A DNA stretch of 64,000 nucleotides from JAOUEA01 sp963821935 (GTDB lineage: Bacteria > Actinomycetota > UBA4738 > HRBIN12). The notes beneath the pieces were generated by a model that was not told the origin of the DNA, made no database searches, and worked only from the letters and a program-made list of their open reading frames with translations. Shown here in pieces: positions 32,031 to 41,755 of this stretch. Made by a program: the position numbers and the translations under genes. Where the stretch lies: contig CAWGFM010000001.1 of the NCBI GenBank assembly GCA_963821935.1, positions 20,997 through 84,996 on the forward strand, written 5' to 3'. Within the stretch, counting starts at the first letter, position 1; every line of letters begins with the position of its first letter.

Positions 32031-34686
32031 CTAGAGGCCGGTATAGGCGACGACGCCGCGCAGCACCGCGTCGCGAGCGTCGGCGAACCGGCGCGCCGCG
32101 GCCGGCTCGGCGACATCTTCAACCTGGCGCAACAGGTCCAGGAGCTGCTTGCAGTTGCGCACGAAGTCGCCGGGGGCCATCTCGGTCTCGTGCAGCACGT
32201 CCTCGAGCGGCTTGCCTTCTGCCCAGTGGAAGATCGGCGCTGCGAACCCCTGCTCCAGGTCACGGCACAGCTGCACGTGGTGTTCGTCCTCGGTCCGACG
32301 AACGCTGCGCCAGAGTCGCTGGAGCCACGCGAACCGCTCTCGGGTCAGCTCGGTGGGCATCTCGCCCGACAACGGGACACGTTCGCGCCCCTCGTAGACG
32401 ACCGAGGAGAGCAGGGCAGCGACCTCCGATGCAGACAGGTCGTCGAACAACCCCTTCGCCAGCGCCTCGGCCACGACGATATCGGCCTCCCCGTAGATCC
32501 GGGAGAGCGTGCGGCCTTTCGGAGTCACCACCCAGTCCTGGACGTATCCAAGATCCTCGAGCACGGCCAGGACACGGTCGAACTGGCGCGCGAGCGTCTC
32601 GGTGCGCACGCGGATCCGGCGTTCCACGCCCTTCAGCGCCCGTTCCTTCTCGTCGACTCGAATCGCCCACCGTTCGTGCTTGGCACGTTCGGGGCACGCC
32701 GCGCACGGGTGCTCGGCCGCTTCGGCCTCGAGCTTGACGGCACGCTTCTCCACGGCGGGATCCGCCCGGGGCTTCGGTGCCTTCGGGTGCTTGATCTGCA
32801 GGGACACCAGCTTGGATGCGATGTCACGCCGGTATCGGTTGGATCGAGGACTGCCCGAACGAGGCAGCGGGATGTGCGTGAGGACCGCCGGGGGGTCGAC
32901 GAAGTCTCGCACCGTAAGCCGGAAGACGCGACGATCGGCAGCGACGACGGTGGGTTTGCCGTCGCGTTTCGACACCACCACCGCGACGCCACCTCGCCGG
33001 CTCCCGGGGACCTGCATCACGTCGCCGGGGCGAAGACCGGCGACGGCTGAGCGCACCGCCTCAGTCCTGGCCTTGTCTCGCCCCATGCGATCGTCCTCGC
33101 GCAGGCGCGCGGCCTTGCGGAGCAGCCCCCAGTACTCGTCGAAGTCGCCCAGGTGGCACGCCATGTTGGTTCGGTAGCCCTCGATCGCCTCGCGGTCACC
33201 CTGACGCATCCGCTCCAGCGCCACGACGCCACGGTCGGCCAGGAACTGCGCGAACGAGGAGTTCAGCAGATGGTGAGCCTGTTCGGGCGTGTAGTTCCGC
33301 ACCAGGTTGACGGCCATGTTGTAGGAAGGCCGGAAGGACGAGGTCAGGTCGTAGGTCCGTGTTGATGCCAGGGTGGCCACCCGCTCGAAGGGCACCTGTT
33401 GCTGATACACCACCACCGCATGGCCGAGCTGGTCGATGCCGCGACGGCCCGCCCGCCCAGTCAGCTGCGTGTACTCCCCAGGCGTGAGCAGCTCGTGCCG
33501 TTCGCCCTGGAACTTCCACAGGTCCTCGATCACCACCGTCCGAGCCGGCATGTTGATGCCCAGGGACAGCGTCTCGGTGGCGAACACCACCTTGACCAGA
33601 CCGGCTTCGAACAGCTCTTCGACGGTCTCCTTGAAGACCGGCAGCATGCCCGCGTGGTGCGCGGCGATCCCAGCGGTGAGCCCGTCCAGGAAATCGTAGA
33701 ACCCCAGCGTGACCAGGTCCTCCTCGTCGATCCAGGCAGCGCGGGTCTCGGCCCGGTCGCGGATGTGTTCGGCCTCGGCGCGTGTCGTGAGCGACAGGCC
33801 GGCCTCACGCATCCAACGCACGCTGCGATCGCATCCTGCCCGGGAGAACACGAAGTAGATCGCCGGCAGCATGTCCTGCGTCGTCCAGGACCTCCACGAC
33901 CTCTTCCCTGCGCGGCTTGTACACGCGGCGATGCCCTTCACGCGGCCGCGACCGATAGTCGTGCTGCGCGGTGCCGCTCCCCCGCCGGTAGTAGGTCTTG
34001 GTGCGCAGCTCGCGTTGATCGAGCGAGACCACGAAGGGGTTGGGCAGGGCGAGCCCGTCCTGCTCGACGTGCATCGGGTGCATGCCGCGCCCCACCAGGT
34101 AGTGATGCTCCAGCGGCACGGGCCGGCGCTCCTCGATGATCACGCGCGTCTCCCCCCGCAGCGTGCCGATCCATTCACCGAACTCCTCGGCATTGGAGAT
34201 CGTGGCGGACAAGCACACGACGCTCACGCTCTGCGGCAGATGGATCAACACCTCCTCCCAGACGGCACCCCGGTACGGGTCCTGGAGGTAGTGCACCTCG
34301 TCCATGACCACGCTGACGAGCTCGTCCAGGCTGCCGCTGCGCTCGTAGAGCATGTTCCGCAGCACCTCGGTGGTCATGACCACCACCGGTGCGTCGCCGT
34401 TGATCGTGTTGTCGCCGGTCAGCAAGCCCACTCGGTCGGCACCGTGCTTGGCCACCAGGTCGCCGAACTTCTGGTTCGAGAGCGCCTTCAAGGGCGTCGT
34501 GTAGAAGCACTTGCCACCCATCGCCAGCGCGCGTTCGATGGCGTACTCGGCCACCACGGTCTTCCCGCTGCCGGTCGGCGCCGCCACCAACACGGACAGC
34601 CCGGCATCGACCGCATCGGCGGCCTGGCTCTGGAACGTGTCCAGCGCGAACGGGAACTGGGCGGCGAACGCCTGGGGGGTGATCAC
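32031..34686 (-). CDS. helY: DEAD/DEAH helicase HelY (Mtr4/Ski2-like), interrupted by a +1 frameshift
   Basis: Two overlapping frames together make a normal HelY of about 884 residues, a Ski2/Mtr4-like RNA helicase. Frame one (from 34686) holds Walker A APTGSGKT and VVMDEVHYLQDPYRGAVWEE; frame two holds VVFATETLSLGINMPAR and TQLTGRAGRRGIDQLG, plus the C-terminal DSHCT domain (GLFDDLSASEVAALLSSVVY). Reading EEVVEVLDD then QDMLPAIYFVFSR needs one base removed near 33879. Either the gene is damaged or the assembly has an extra base. The GTG start is leaderless (TAGACT at 34693-34698). Confidence 0.85.
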
Positions 34687-34692
34687 CCGGCC

Positions 34693-34698
34693 AGTCTA
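34693..34698 (-). promoter_or_regulatory. -10 box of leaderless helY
   Basis: TAGACT on the minus strand is followed by 6 bases and the GTG start of helY at 34686. Confidence 0.5.
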
Positions 34699-34708
34699 CG
34701 GGTGGCGC

Positions 34709-35455
34709 TCAGACGAGCCGGAACCGTGTCAGGAAGCCCGTGAGCGCTTCGTCGAACGCCTCGGGTGCCTCCAGGTTCGAGAGGTGTCCGGCGCCACCGA
34801 TCGTGACGAGCTGCACGTCCGGGATGTGAGGGGCCATCGCCGAGGAGACGTCCGGCGGGATGAGGGTGTCGGCGTCCGAGGTGATCACCAGCACCGGCAC
34901 GTCGATCGCACTGAGGTCGGGTGTGGAGTCCTTCCGCCCGGCCATGCCCCTGGCGGCGGCCGCGATGGAGGGACCGGGTTGGTCGGCGATCGTTGCCTTG
35001 ACGCGTTCCACCAGCGCCGAGGTGGCACCGTCGGACAGCAGCGGCGGTGGTGAGGCCGCCAGGAAGCTGTTGCCCTCGGCGTCCAGGCGGTCGGCCAGTG
35101 CGCGCCGCCCCTCGGCTGCCTCGCGCGTGTCGGCGCCCGAGCGGGTGTTCGCGAGCACCAGCCCCGCGATCCGCTGCCGTGCCATGCGCCACAGCTCGAA
35201 CGCGACGTAGCCACCCATGGAGAGACCGCACACGACCACGCGCTCCAGGCCGTGCTCGTCGAGAGCCTGCACGCATCGGTCGGCGGCCGAGCCCATGGAC
35301 ATGGTGGGTCCCACGTCATCGATCCCCCCGAACCCCGGCATCGACGGCGCCACGGCGGGCCATCGATCGCCCAGGGCAGCACGTTGGCCGTCCCACATCC
35401 GAGCGTCCAAGGGGAAGGCATGGATGAACAAGATCCCATCAGCTGGCTCGTTCAC
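34709..35455 (-). CDS. Alpha/beta hydrolase
   Basis: A 248-residue hydrolase with HAFPLDARMWDGQ at the N-terminus, nucleophile elbow CGLSMGGYVA, the acid in ITSDADTLIPP and the catalytic histidine in GGAGHLSNLEAP. The arrangement resembles 3-oxoadipate enol-lactonase-type hydrolases, but the substrate is not predictable. GTG 35455 overlaps the stop of the lipid kinase gene by 4 bases, so the two form a coupled pair. Confidence 0.85.
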   Translation of the reverse strand: MNEPADGILFIHAFPLDARMWDGQRAALGDRWPAVAPSMPGFGGIDDVGPTMSMGSAADRCVQALDEHGLERVVVCGLSMGGYVAFELWRMARQRIAGLVLANTRSGADTREAAEGRRALADRLDAEGNSFLAASPPPLLSDGATSALVERVKATIADQPGPSIAAAARGMAGRKDSTPDLSAIDVPVLVITSDADTLIPPDVSSAMAPHIPDVQLVTIGGAGHLSNLEAPEAFDEALTGFLTRFRLV

Positions 35456-36366
35456 GTGATCCCTTTCGCATCGGGCCCTACGACCACGGACAGGACGGAG
35501 GGCAGCACCTCGAAGGACGCCGGCAACGGACCCACCCGTTCCCCGTCAGCGTAGACCTGGATCGCACGGTTCGCCTCGATCCGAACCGAACGTGCGGTCG
35601 TCATCTGAACCTTGGGATGAGTGGCATGCGAGCCCGTGTACACCTTGGGGAACGCGCGCAGGAAGGCGCCGGTCGACAGCGCTTCGACGATGCAGACATC
35701 GAGCAGGCCGTCGTTGACCGACGCGTTCGGCAGCACCTTCATGCCGCCGCCGAAGGAGATCCCGCTGCCGACCACCACGAGCATCGCGTCGAGCGAGATC
35801 GTCTCGCCGTCGAGCGTGACGCGATAGGAAGCCGGACTGAACCTGCGCAATGTCGTGATCAGCGCCGCCACGTAGGTGCCGGTGCCGCCGAGGTTCAGCG
35901 ACATGCCGTTCGCCGTCTCGTTGACCTCGGAATCGAAACCGGCACCCGCGACGTTCACGAAATACCGCGTCGACTCACCGGTCTCCAGCCGCACGGCGTC
36001 GATGGCGGCGAACTTGGGGTTGGCCAACAGTCGAACCGCTGAATCGAATCGGCCCACGCCGATCGCCTTGGCCAGATCGTCCCCCGTTCCCGCCGGGAGC
36101 ACCGCCAGCGCCGTTTCGGTTCGCAGCAGGCCGTTCGCGGCGCACGAGACCGTGCCGTCCCCGCCGATGACCGCCACGATGCCGGCACCCGCCTCGGCTT
36201 CACGCCGGCACGTGGCTTCCATATCGGCCGGGGAGTCCGTCACGAGCATGCGGTGATCGATGCGCAGACCCCGAAGGATCGCGTCGGCCTTGCCGATGAG
36301 TCTGCCCGCCTTCCCACGTCCTGCGGTGGGGTTGGCGACCACGACGGTGGGGCCAGGAGACGCCAT
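35452..36366 (-). CDS. Diacylglycerol kinase family lipid kinase (DgkB/YegS-like), second copy
   Basis: A 304-residue lipid kinase with the canonical VVVANPTAGRGKAG, VIGGDGTVSCAANGLL and LPAGTGDDLAKAIG motifs, and the C-terminal NDGLLDVCIVEALS and YADGERVGPLPASFEV blocks. It probably phosphorylates diacylglycerol to phosphatidic acid. Its neighbour downstream is an alpha/beta hydrolase coupled by GTGA, and upstream lies a membrane-anchored unknown. Confidence 0.88.
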   Translation of the reverse strand: MASPGPTVVVANPTAGRGKAGRLIGKADAILRGLRIDHRMLVTDSPADMEATCRREAEAGAGIVAVIGGDGTVSCAANGLLRTETALAVLPAGTGDDLAKAIGVGRFDSAVRLLANPKFAAIDAVRLETGESTRYFVNVAGAGFDSEVNETANGMSLNLGGTGTYVAALITTLRRFSPASYRVTLDGETISLDAMLVVVGSGISFGGGMKVLPNASVNDGLLDVCIVEALSTGAFLRAFPKVYTGSHATHPKVQMTTARSVRIEANRAIQVYADGERVGPLPASFEVLPSVLSVVVGPDAKGIT

Positions 36367-36390
36367 ATCGAGCCTCGTGGACCTGGGCCG

Positions 36391-37136
36391 TCAGCCCGTT
36401 GGTTCCAGGCCCGGGATCGACCCCGTGCTGCCGGGGGTCGGCACGATCCCGCCTGCCGCGACGGCGGCTTGATAGTCGCTCCAGCCTTGCGAGAGCTGGG
36501 CCTGCGCGCCGTCGCACAGGTCTTGCACGAGGCTCAGCAGATCGTCGGACCGAGCGCCCGATGCCTCGGCCGCCCGGGTGCCACCCTCGGCGCAGCGCTG
36601 GAACCCCAGCAGCGCCACGCTGAGCTGTTGTGCCGAGCTGGTGAACAGGGTCGCCTCGGGAGACGTTGAACCCTTGGTCGGCGATCTGACCACTGACGTC
36701 GAATGTCACGATCGCGTCGGTCGCGTCTTTGGCGCCGGTTGCCGCGTCCTGGAAGACGGTCGCCGCGTCCTTTGGCGTCGCGCCGTCCTTCATCTGTTGG
36801 AGGGTATCCAGCATCTCGGGGAACACGGCCGGCACGATGCCTTCGTTGATCACGCCGATCGTGCCGAAGGCATCTTCCACCGCGGTCTTGATAGGCCATC
36901 GCCGCCTGCCGCTTCGTGGCTGCTTCGGCGGCAGCCTCGGCCTCGGCGTCGTTGCTGCGCAGGCCGTTGGTGAGCCACACGAAGAACGTCATCGCGAAGA
37001 CGCCGACGACGAACACCGCCACGGCCTGCACCCAGCGGCGGGAGAGGAACGGTGTGGGCACGGCGACCGGCTCACGCCGTGGCGCGCGCGCCACTTGCTT
37101 CGGCTTGGATCGGGGTTTCTTGCTCTTGATCGCCAC
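36391..37136 (-). CDS. Membrane-anchored protein of unknown function, two +1 frameshifts
   Basis: Three consecutive frames join to one protein of about 247 residues. Part one: a lysine/arginine-rich N-terminus, then one membrane segment (AVAVFVVGVFAMTFFVWL, about 36-53) and an alanine-rich coil ending KRQAAMAY. Part two: VEDAFGTIGVINEGIVPAVF through QIADQGFNV. Part three: PEATLFTSSAQQLSVALLGF through GSIPGLEPTG. The breaks are near 36890 and 36657, and each needs one base removed. I do not recognise the family. It lies between the lipid kinase and tatC. Confidence 0.6.
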
Positions 37137-37147
37137 GTTCGTCTCTC

Positions 37148-37924
37148 CTACTTGTGCACGGCTCGCCCGATGAGGATAGATGCCTCGTAGAACAGATACA
37201 TCGGGATCATCATCGCGAGCATCGTGTAGGGGTCACCCGAGGGCGTGATCACCGCCGCGAACACAGCGATCCCCAGGAAGGCCCAGCGGCGCCACGAGCG
37301 CAGCCTGCTCGACGACAACACCCCGACGCCCTCCAGACCGACCAGCACGACCGGGAACAGGAACGATGCTCCGAACGCCAACGTCACCAGCACGACGAAC
37401 CCCATGTAGCGATCGAACGTGATCAGGGGCACCACCCCCTCCCCCGGGAAGCTCAACAGGAAATCGAGCGCCTTCGGCAGGGTGAGGTAGGCGAAGAGGG
37501 CCCCCAACGCGAACAGGATGCATGACGCCACCACGAACGGGATGGACCACTTCTTCTCTTTGGCGGTGAGCCCGGGCACGATGAACGCCCACAGCTGGTA
37601 CATGACGACCGGCAGCGCGATCGCGAGCGCCAAGAACCCCACCATCTTCAGCCTCACCAGGAACCCGTCGACCGGCCCGCTGAACACCAGCTGGCACCCC
37701 GCCGGTGGACGAACCTCCGGGTGCGACGTGACGTAGTCGCAGAACGGTCCCCGCAGCAGCTCCTTGACCGGTTCGTACAGGAACCATGCGGCGATGCCGC
37801 AGACGCCGACGGCGACGATGCACACGATGATGCGATGGCGGAGCTCCTCCAGGTGCTCCATGACCGTCATGCTGCCGGTGCGCTGCGCTTCGGAGCGCCG
37901 AAGGAACCGCGGGATCGCGCGCAA
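37148..37924 (-). CDS. tatC: Sec-independent protein translocase TatC
   Basis: TatC is the twin-arginine signal receptor in the membrane. The 258-residue protein has the conserved MEHLEELRHRIIV N-terminal motif, six hydrophobic segments, and the FRPP-loop equivalent; FPVVLVGLEGVGVL and AVITPSGDPYTMLAMMIPMY mark the last helices. The start is TTG 37924 (basic leader) with ATG 37870 as the alternative. It follows a TatA/B gene by 5 bases, so the two form one unit. Confidence 0.93.
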   Translation of the reverse strand: MRAIPRFLRRSEAQRTGSMTVMEHLEELRHRIIVCIVAVGVCGIAAWFLYEPVKELLRGPFCDYVTSHPEVRPPAGCQLVFSGPVDGFLVRLKMVGFLALAIALPVVMYQLWAFIVPGLTAKEKKWSIPFVVASCILFALGALFAYLTLPKALDFLLSFPGEGVVPLITFDRYMGFVVLVTLAFGASFLFPVVLVGLEGVGVLSSSRLRSWRRWAFLGIAVFAAVITPSGDPYTMLAMMIPMYLFYEASILIGRAVHK

Positions 37925-37929
37925 TCGTG

Positions 37930-38367
37930 CTAGCCCTGCGACGGCTCGGTGCCGTCATCGTCGGTCGAAGGGGTCGGAGCCGGTGATGGAGACGGATCCG
38001 GCACGTCCCCGTTGGTCTCCGCGACCGACGCCTGGTCGCCGTCGTCATCGACGGGTCCGAGTGTGGTCGCCTCTTTGACGGCATCGGCCGCCCGTGCGCG
38101 GGCCTGATGCGGCGTGTTACGGAACGCCGAACGCACGTCCGTGGCCTTGCGCAGGTCGGAGGCCGTCTGCTTGAGCTCGTTGGCGGTCTGCTTGAGGTCC
38201 TCGTCCAAGCCCGTGTCGACCATGTCGCGCACCTCGTCCTGCACCTTGCGGAACTCGCGCAGGCCTCGGCCGATCGTGCGACCGAGGTCGGGCAAGCGTT
38301 GCGGCCCCACCACGACCAGCGCGATGACGATGATGAGCAGCAGCTCGGGAGGTCCGATGTTGAGCAT
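37930..38367 (-). CDS. tatA: Twin-arginine translocase subunit TatA/TatB
   Basis: The 145-residue protein starts with MLNIGPPELLLIIVIALVVV, one membrane helix followed by GPQRLPDLGRTIGRGLREFR, the TatA/B hinge and amphipathic helix. A long acidic, proline-rich tail (about 95-145) follows. The proline and glutamate in the helix and the long tail lean toward TatB, but single-letter assignment is uncertain. The start ATG is at 38367. Confidence 0.85.
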   Translation of the reverse strand: MLNIGPPELLLIIVIALVVVGPQRLPDLGRTIGRGLREFRKVQDEVRDMVDTGLDEDLKQTANELKQTASDLRKATDVRSAFRNTPHQARARAADAVKEATTLGPVDDDGDQASVAETNGDVPDPSPSPAPTPSTDDDGTEPSQG

Positions 38368-38398
38368 GGCGTCACACGGCCCGCGGGCCGCCCCTATC

Positions 38399-38602
38399 CT
38401 ACCGTCGCAGGGACGACGCCCTCCGGCCGGCCCGATCGACATCGGCCGTGATCTGCTGGGTGAGCGGCGAGATCTCTTCCTGCATGCGCCGGGCGGTGCG
38501 TCCCAGCACCAGCGCGTGACGCACCAGGGCAACCAGGAGGCCAACCATCGCCACCGTGGTGACCATGCCGATCACGAACCACACCAGCAGCCACGTACTC
38601 AC
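38399..38602 (-). CDS. Small single-pass membrane protein
   Basis: Sixty-seven residues: STWLLVWFVIGMVTTVAMVG-type hydrophobic helix at the N-terminus, then a basic and amphipathic tail (RTARRMQEEISPLTQQITAD). A -10 box TAGCAT (38609-38614) lies 6 bases before the GTG start, so the gene is likely expressed from its own leaderless promoter. It precedes tatA. The tail resembles DUF948-like small membrane proteins, but no function is assigned. Confidence 0.65.
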   Translation of the reverse strand: MSTWLLVWFVIGMVTTVAMVGLLVALVRHALVLGRTARRMQEEISPLTQQITADVDRAGRRASSLRR

Positions 38603-38608
38603 GCGAGG

Positions 38609-38614
38609 ATGCTA
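38609..38614 (-). promoter_or_regulatory. -10 box of the small membrane protein-tat transcript
   Basis: TAGCAT on the minus strand, 6 bases before GTG 38602. Confidence 0.4.
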
Positions 38615-38641
38615 CACGAGCCGGGCCGAGCGACGGTCGGG

Positions 38642-39013
38642 TCAGCCGCCGCCGCTGGACGCTAGGAACTCCGCGATGTAGCGGTCGTCCTCCAGCAGAT
38701 AGTGGAACTCGATGACGTCGTCGATCATGAATGGGGGGCCATCGGGCAGCTGGCCTCGAGGGTCCTCGACGGGCTCCTCGTCGAAGAGGAGCTGGCCCGC
38801 ACCGTCGCCTTCGGCCTGGTCGATGTCGACGCCGGCGGAGACGAGCAGCGCCACGATCTTGCGGTCGGCGCGCTTCTCGACGTCGTCGGCGCAGTTGGGG
38901 CAGGTGAACCGATAGCTGCCCTCTTTGCCGCTCTGACGAACGGAAAGGAGGATGGCCTCGGGACCCATGTCCACCTCGCCACACCGGGGGCACGTTGTGC
39001 GGATCGTTGTCAT
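38642..39013 (-). CDS. Zinc-ribbon protein of unknown function
   Basis: A 123-residue protein. Two CxxC pairs (TTCPRCGEVDMG and FTCPNCADD, about residues 8-11 and 38-41) form a likely zinc ribbon. The rest is acidic, with PPFMIDDVIEFHYLLEDDR near the C-terminus. I do not recognise the family. The 133-base gap upstream of it holds nothing I can name. Confidence 0.65.
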   Translation of the reverse strand: MTTIRTTCPRCGEVDMGPEAILLSVRQSGKEGSYRFTCPNCADDVEKRADRKIVALLVSAGVDIDQAEGDGAGQLLFDEEPVEDPRGQLPDGPPFMIDDVIEFHYLLEDDRYIAEFLASSGGG

Positions 39014-39146
39014 CTCACACGAGCTATCGGCCCGGCCTGAGGCTGGCTTGAGTGCGACGAGGCGATGTGCACTACCCGAAGTCGGGCATCTTCTGCGGAC
39101 CCTTTCGGAGCAGGCGCTCGACTCGTTCCCAGGGCGTTCTGCACGG

Positions 39147-40124
39147 TCAGCGATAGCGCGCGAGCGTCGCCTCCGCCAGTTCGCTCACCAGGCCGGCCAG
39201 CGCCGGTGGGTCGAGCACCGACGCGTCCTCACCAACGCGCAACAGGAGGCGTGCGATCACCCCGAGATCACTGACCGGCAGGGTCACCTCGAGGGAACCG
39301 TCCGGGCGATCATGCGGGTCGGTCGTGACGTAGTACTCCGCGATCCATCGGGCGGCTGGACGCAGCAGCAGTCGTGCCGGCACGTCGTCGCGACCCGGTG
39401 AATAGAGGGGTCGGCCCGCCCCCCGCAGTCCGCGAGCCTCGAACGAGATGCCGGTCGGCTCGGCGCGCCGGATGCGGTCGGCTCGCAAGAGGCGTTCGCC
39501 GTCGGCATCGACGTCCCACGCGGCGACGTACCACTGACCCATGGCGGAGAACACTTCCTCTGGGTCGATGCGCCGCGAGCTCCACTGCCGGGAGGATGCG
39601 GCGAAGTACTCGATGTCGAGCTCCTGACGCGACGCCGACGCCGCCCGAAGCACCTCGAGGAACGGGGGCGGCTCGCCGGCTGATGCGACGCCGATGGCAC
39701 CGTCCGCCTGTCCCAGCACCTCCGGGCCCAACGAGCCTCGGAGCTTGTCGAGCGCGCTGCCCAGGGACGGAGCCTCGGGCAGGCCGGGCGTCGCCAGGAG
39801 CTCGGTCCCCCGCAGGTACAACGCGAGTGCCTCGTTCCGACTGAGGCGCAGCGGACGGGCGAAGTGGTCGGCCATCGTGATCCAGATGCGGTCGTCCTCG
39901 TCGACATCAACGTCGATCAGGTCACCGGGGCCGTACGGAGGCAACCCCGACATGAACAGCAGGTCAAGGTCGCGGCGGAGCTGATCCGCTGGGGCGTCGA
40001 ACAGCCGGGCCACCTCGGTCACCTCGCTGCCCGGATGCTGGACGAGGTAGGGCACCACGACGAGCATCCTGCCCAGGCGTTCCACCGTCTTGGGCGCTTG
40101 CCGACGGACCTCAGGCACGGGCAC
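39147..40124 (-). CDS. pafC: WYL-domain transcriptional regulator PafC
   Basis: PafB and PafC together form a DNA-damage-responsive activator in actinobacteria. The 325-residue protein has an N-terminal winged helix (ERLGRMLVVVPYLVQHPGSE), a WYL domain (RIDPEEVFSAMGQWYVAAWD) and a C-terminal WCX extension (SDLGVIARLLLRVGEDASVL). GTG 40124 overlaps pafB by 14 bases, as expected for the coupled pair. It is located next to pafA, its usual neighbour. Confidence 0.9.
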   Translation of the reverse strand: MPVPEVRRQAPKTVERLGRMLVVVPYLVQHPGSEVTEVARLFDAPADQLRRDLDLLFMSGLPPYGPGDLIDVDVDEDDRIWITMADHFARPLRLSRNEALALYLRGTELLATPGLPEAPSLGSALDKLRGSLGPEVLGQADGAIGVASAGEPPPFLEVLRAASASRQELDIEYFAASSRQWSSRRIDPEEVFSAMGQWYVAAWDVDADGERLLRADRIRRAEPTGISFEARGLRGAGRPLYSPGRDDVPARLLLRPAARWIAEYYVTTDPHDRPDGSLEVTLPVSDLGVIARLLLRVGEDASVLDPPALAGLVSELAEATLARYR

Positions 40125-41073
40125 GTTCCAATCGGCTGATCACGAGGTCACGGAGCGAAACAGGTTCGAGGACGACGGCGTCGGGACCGAACTGCAGGAT
40201 CAGGTCCGCCAGGACCGCCTCGTCGGCCATAGGCACCGCGACCCTCGTCCAGCCGTCCTCACCGGGGCCCGTCTCCTCGGCCCCGGGGAAGGAGTTCACG
40301 GCCCACCACGCAACCTCGGGCGAGAAGGCGATCTGCGAGGTGTCCTCGGGCGTCGCCGCCCAGGGCCCGGACTCCACGTGGTCGGTGGCCCGGAAGCCTT
40401 GGGGTGGCTCGCTGCCCTCGCCCAGGTCGTCCAGGTCGTCCATGAACCGCGACAGGCGGAACGCTCGCACATCGTCGCGGCCGCGGTCGAAGCCCACCAG
40501 GTACCAGTGACCTCCTCGGAACACCATCGCGTAGGCGTCGACATCTCGCACACCTGCCTCTCCGTGCGAGGTGCGGTAGCCGAACCGCACCCGCCGCCGC
40601 CGCTGCGCCGCGTCTGCCGCTGCCACGACGAGCGTGCTGCGCGCGTCCGAGCCCGAGGCGAGCGGACCGCCCGCCAGGCCGGCCAGCACGCCTCCGTCGG
40701 CGCCGTACAAGAGCTTGCGGGCGGCGTGCTCGGCGGGGGTGTTCTCTCCGCCGCTCTGCGCGGCCACCAGCAGGGCGCCGAGCTCCTGGGGCGTGAAGGC
40801 GATCTCCGGAAGGTAGTACTCATCCTTGGGGATCATGTACCCCTGTTCGGAGCCCCACGCGTCGATGTCCACCAGCCGCAGAGGAACGCCGAACTCCCGC
40901 AGCTGATCCTTGTCGCGTTCGAACATGCGTTGGGCCGACTGGACGTTCGCCTGGTCGTAGGGGTCGAGCACCGCACGGATCTGCTCGAACGTCAGCGGCG
41001 TCGGCGTTTCGAGCAGGAGCGCGACCAGGTTGAGCAGTCGCTCCAGCGGTTCCATGCGGTCGTCTCCTGCCAC
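40111..41073 (-). CDS. pafB: WYL-domain transcriptional regulator PafB
   Basis: PafB pairs with PafC and controls the LexA-independent DNA-damage response. It has the winged helix (MEPLERLLNLVALLLETPTP), the WYL domain (VDAYAMVFRGGHWYLVGFDR) and the C-terminal extension. Two starts are possible: GTG 41073, which is leaderless (7 bases after TATGAT), and ATG 41055, with an AGGAG box 8 bases upstream. I chose the first. Confidence 0.88.
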   Translation of the reverse strand: MAGDDRMEPLERLLNLVALLLETPTPLTFEQIRAVLDPYDQANVQSAQRMFERDKDQLREFGVPLRLVDIDAWGSEQGYMIPKDEYYLPEIAFTPQELGALLVAAQSGGENTPAEHAARKLLYGADGGVLAGLAGGPLASGSDARSTLVVAAADAAQRRRRVRFGYRTSHGEAGVRDVDAYAMVFRGGHWYLVGFDRGRDDVRAFRLSRFMDDLDDLGEGSEPPQGFRATDHVESGPWAATPEDTSQIAFSPEVAWWAVNSFPGAEETGPGEDGWTRVAVPMADEAVLADLILQFGPDAVVLEPVSLRDLVISRLERARA

Positions 41074-41080
41074 GTGCGGC

Positions 41081-41086
41081 ATCATA
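41081..41086 (-). promoter_or_regulatory. -10 box of pafBC
   Basis: TATGAT on the minus strand is followed by 7 bases and GTG 41073. Confidence 0.5.
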
Positions 41087-41160
41087 GCGGTGAGGTGCAG
41101 CGCCACTCGCAAGGACGAGGCAGGTCCTCCGAGCCCACGTTCGGGACGGGTGATCTGCGC

Positions 41161-41721
41161 ATGAAACCGGTCCTGCTCGTTCCCGACATCTCGTCGTTGA
41201 AGGCGGTCATGGCCGGCGCGACCCGAGCCGGGCGAGATCCGCGCGTCGCGGTCGTCCGCGAGCCCCGAGAGCTCGAGGGCATCGCTGAGCACGGCACCCG
41301 TGCCGAGATGGTGATCGCGTGCCTCGGTGATGACCGATCAGCCCTGACCGGGCAGGTGCTGCCCCTCGTGAGCCGCGGTGCGCGTCCGATCCCGGTCGTG
41401 ACGGCGTCAAGCGCGATCGGCGTCGAGCCAGCCTGCCTCATCTGGCTGCGGGAGCTCCCAGCCGGACTCAACGTAGCGGTGCCGTCGTCTGACGACGACC
41501 TCGAACGGCGTCGCCTGTGGGACTCCCTCCGCGTCGAAAGCTTGGACGAGCGGCACCACTTGGTCGACGTCGACGGTCAGCCTGCCCTCGACGAGATGAT
41601 CGCTCACGGCGCGAGCCCGGACGGCGATCGACTGCGGGCACTGGCGGCGGGAGCGGCCGGGGTACTCGGCGGTCGCATCGTCACGGGCAACCGTCAGTGG
41701 ACGGCCGCCCTCGATGATTGA
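41161..41721 (+). CDS. Hypothetical protein
   Basis: The 186-residue product starts KPVLLVPDISSLKAVMAGAT and shows Rossmann-like alternation (strands VAVVREP, MVIACLGDD, PIPVVTAS) but no motif that I recognise. Its GC-rich third positions favour a real gene over the antisense frames. It is divergent from pafB and convergent with pafA, so the damage-responsive regulator may act on it. Function unknown. Confidence 0.6.
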   Translation: MKPVLLVPDISSLKAVMAGATRAGRDPRVAVVREPRELEGIAEHGTRAEMVIACLGDDRSALTGQVLPLVSRGARPIPVVTASSAIGVEPACLIWLRELPAGLNVAVPSSDDDLERRRLWDSLRVESLDERHHLVDVDGQPALDEMIAHGASPDGDRLRALAAGAAGVLGGRIVTGNRQWTAALDD

Positions 41722-41755
41722 GGGCCCCGGCCCACGGTGAGGCAGTAGGCCTGCA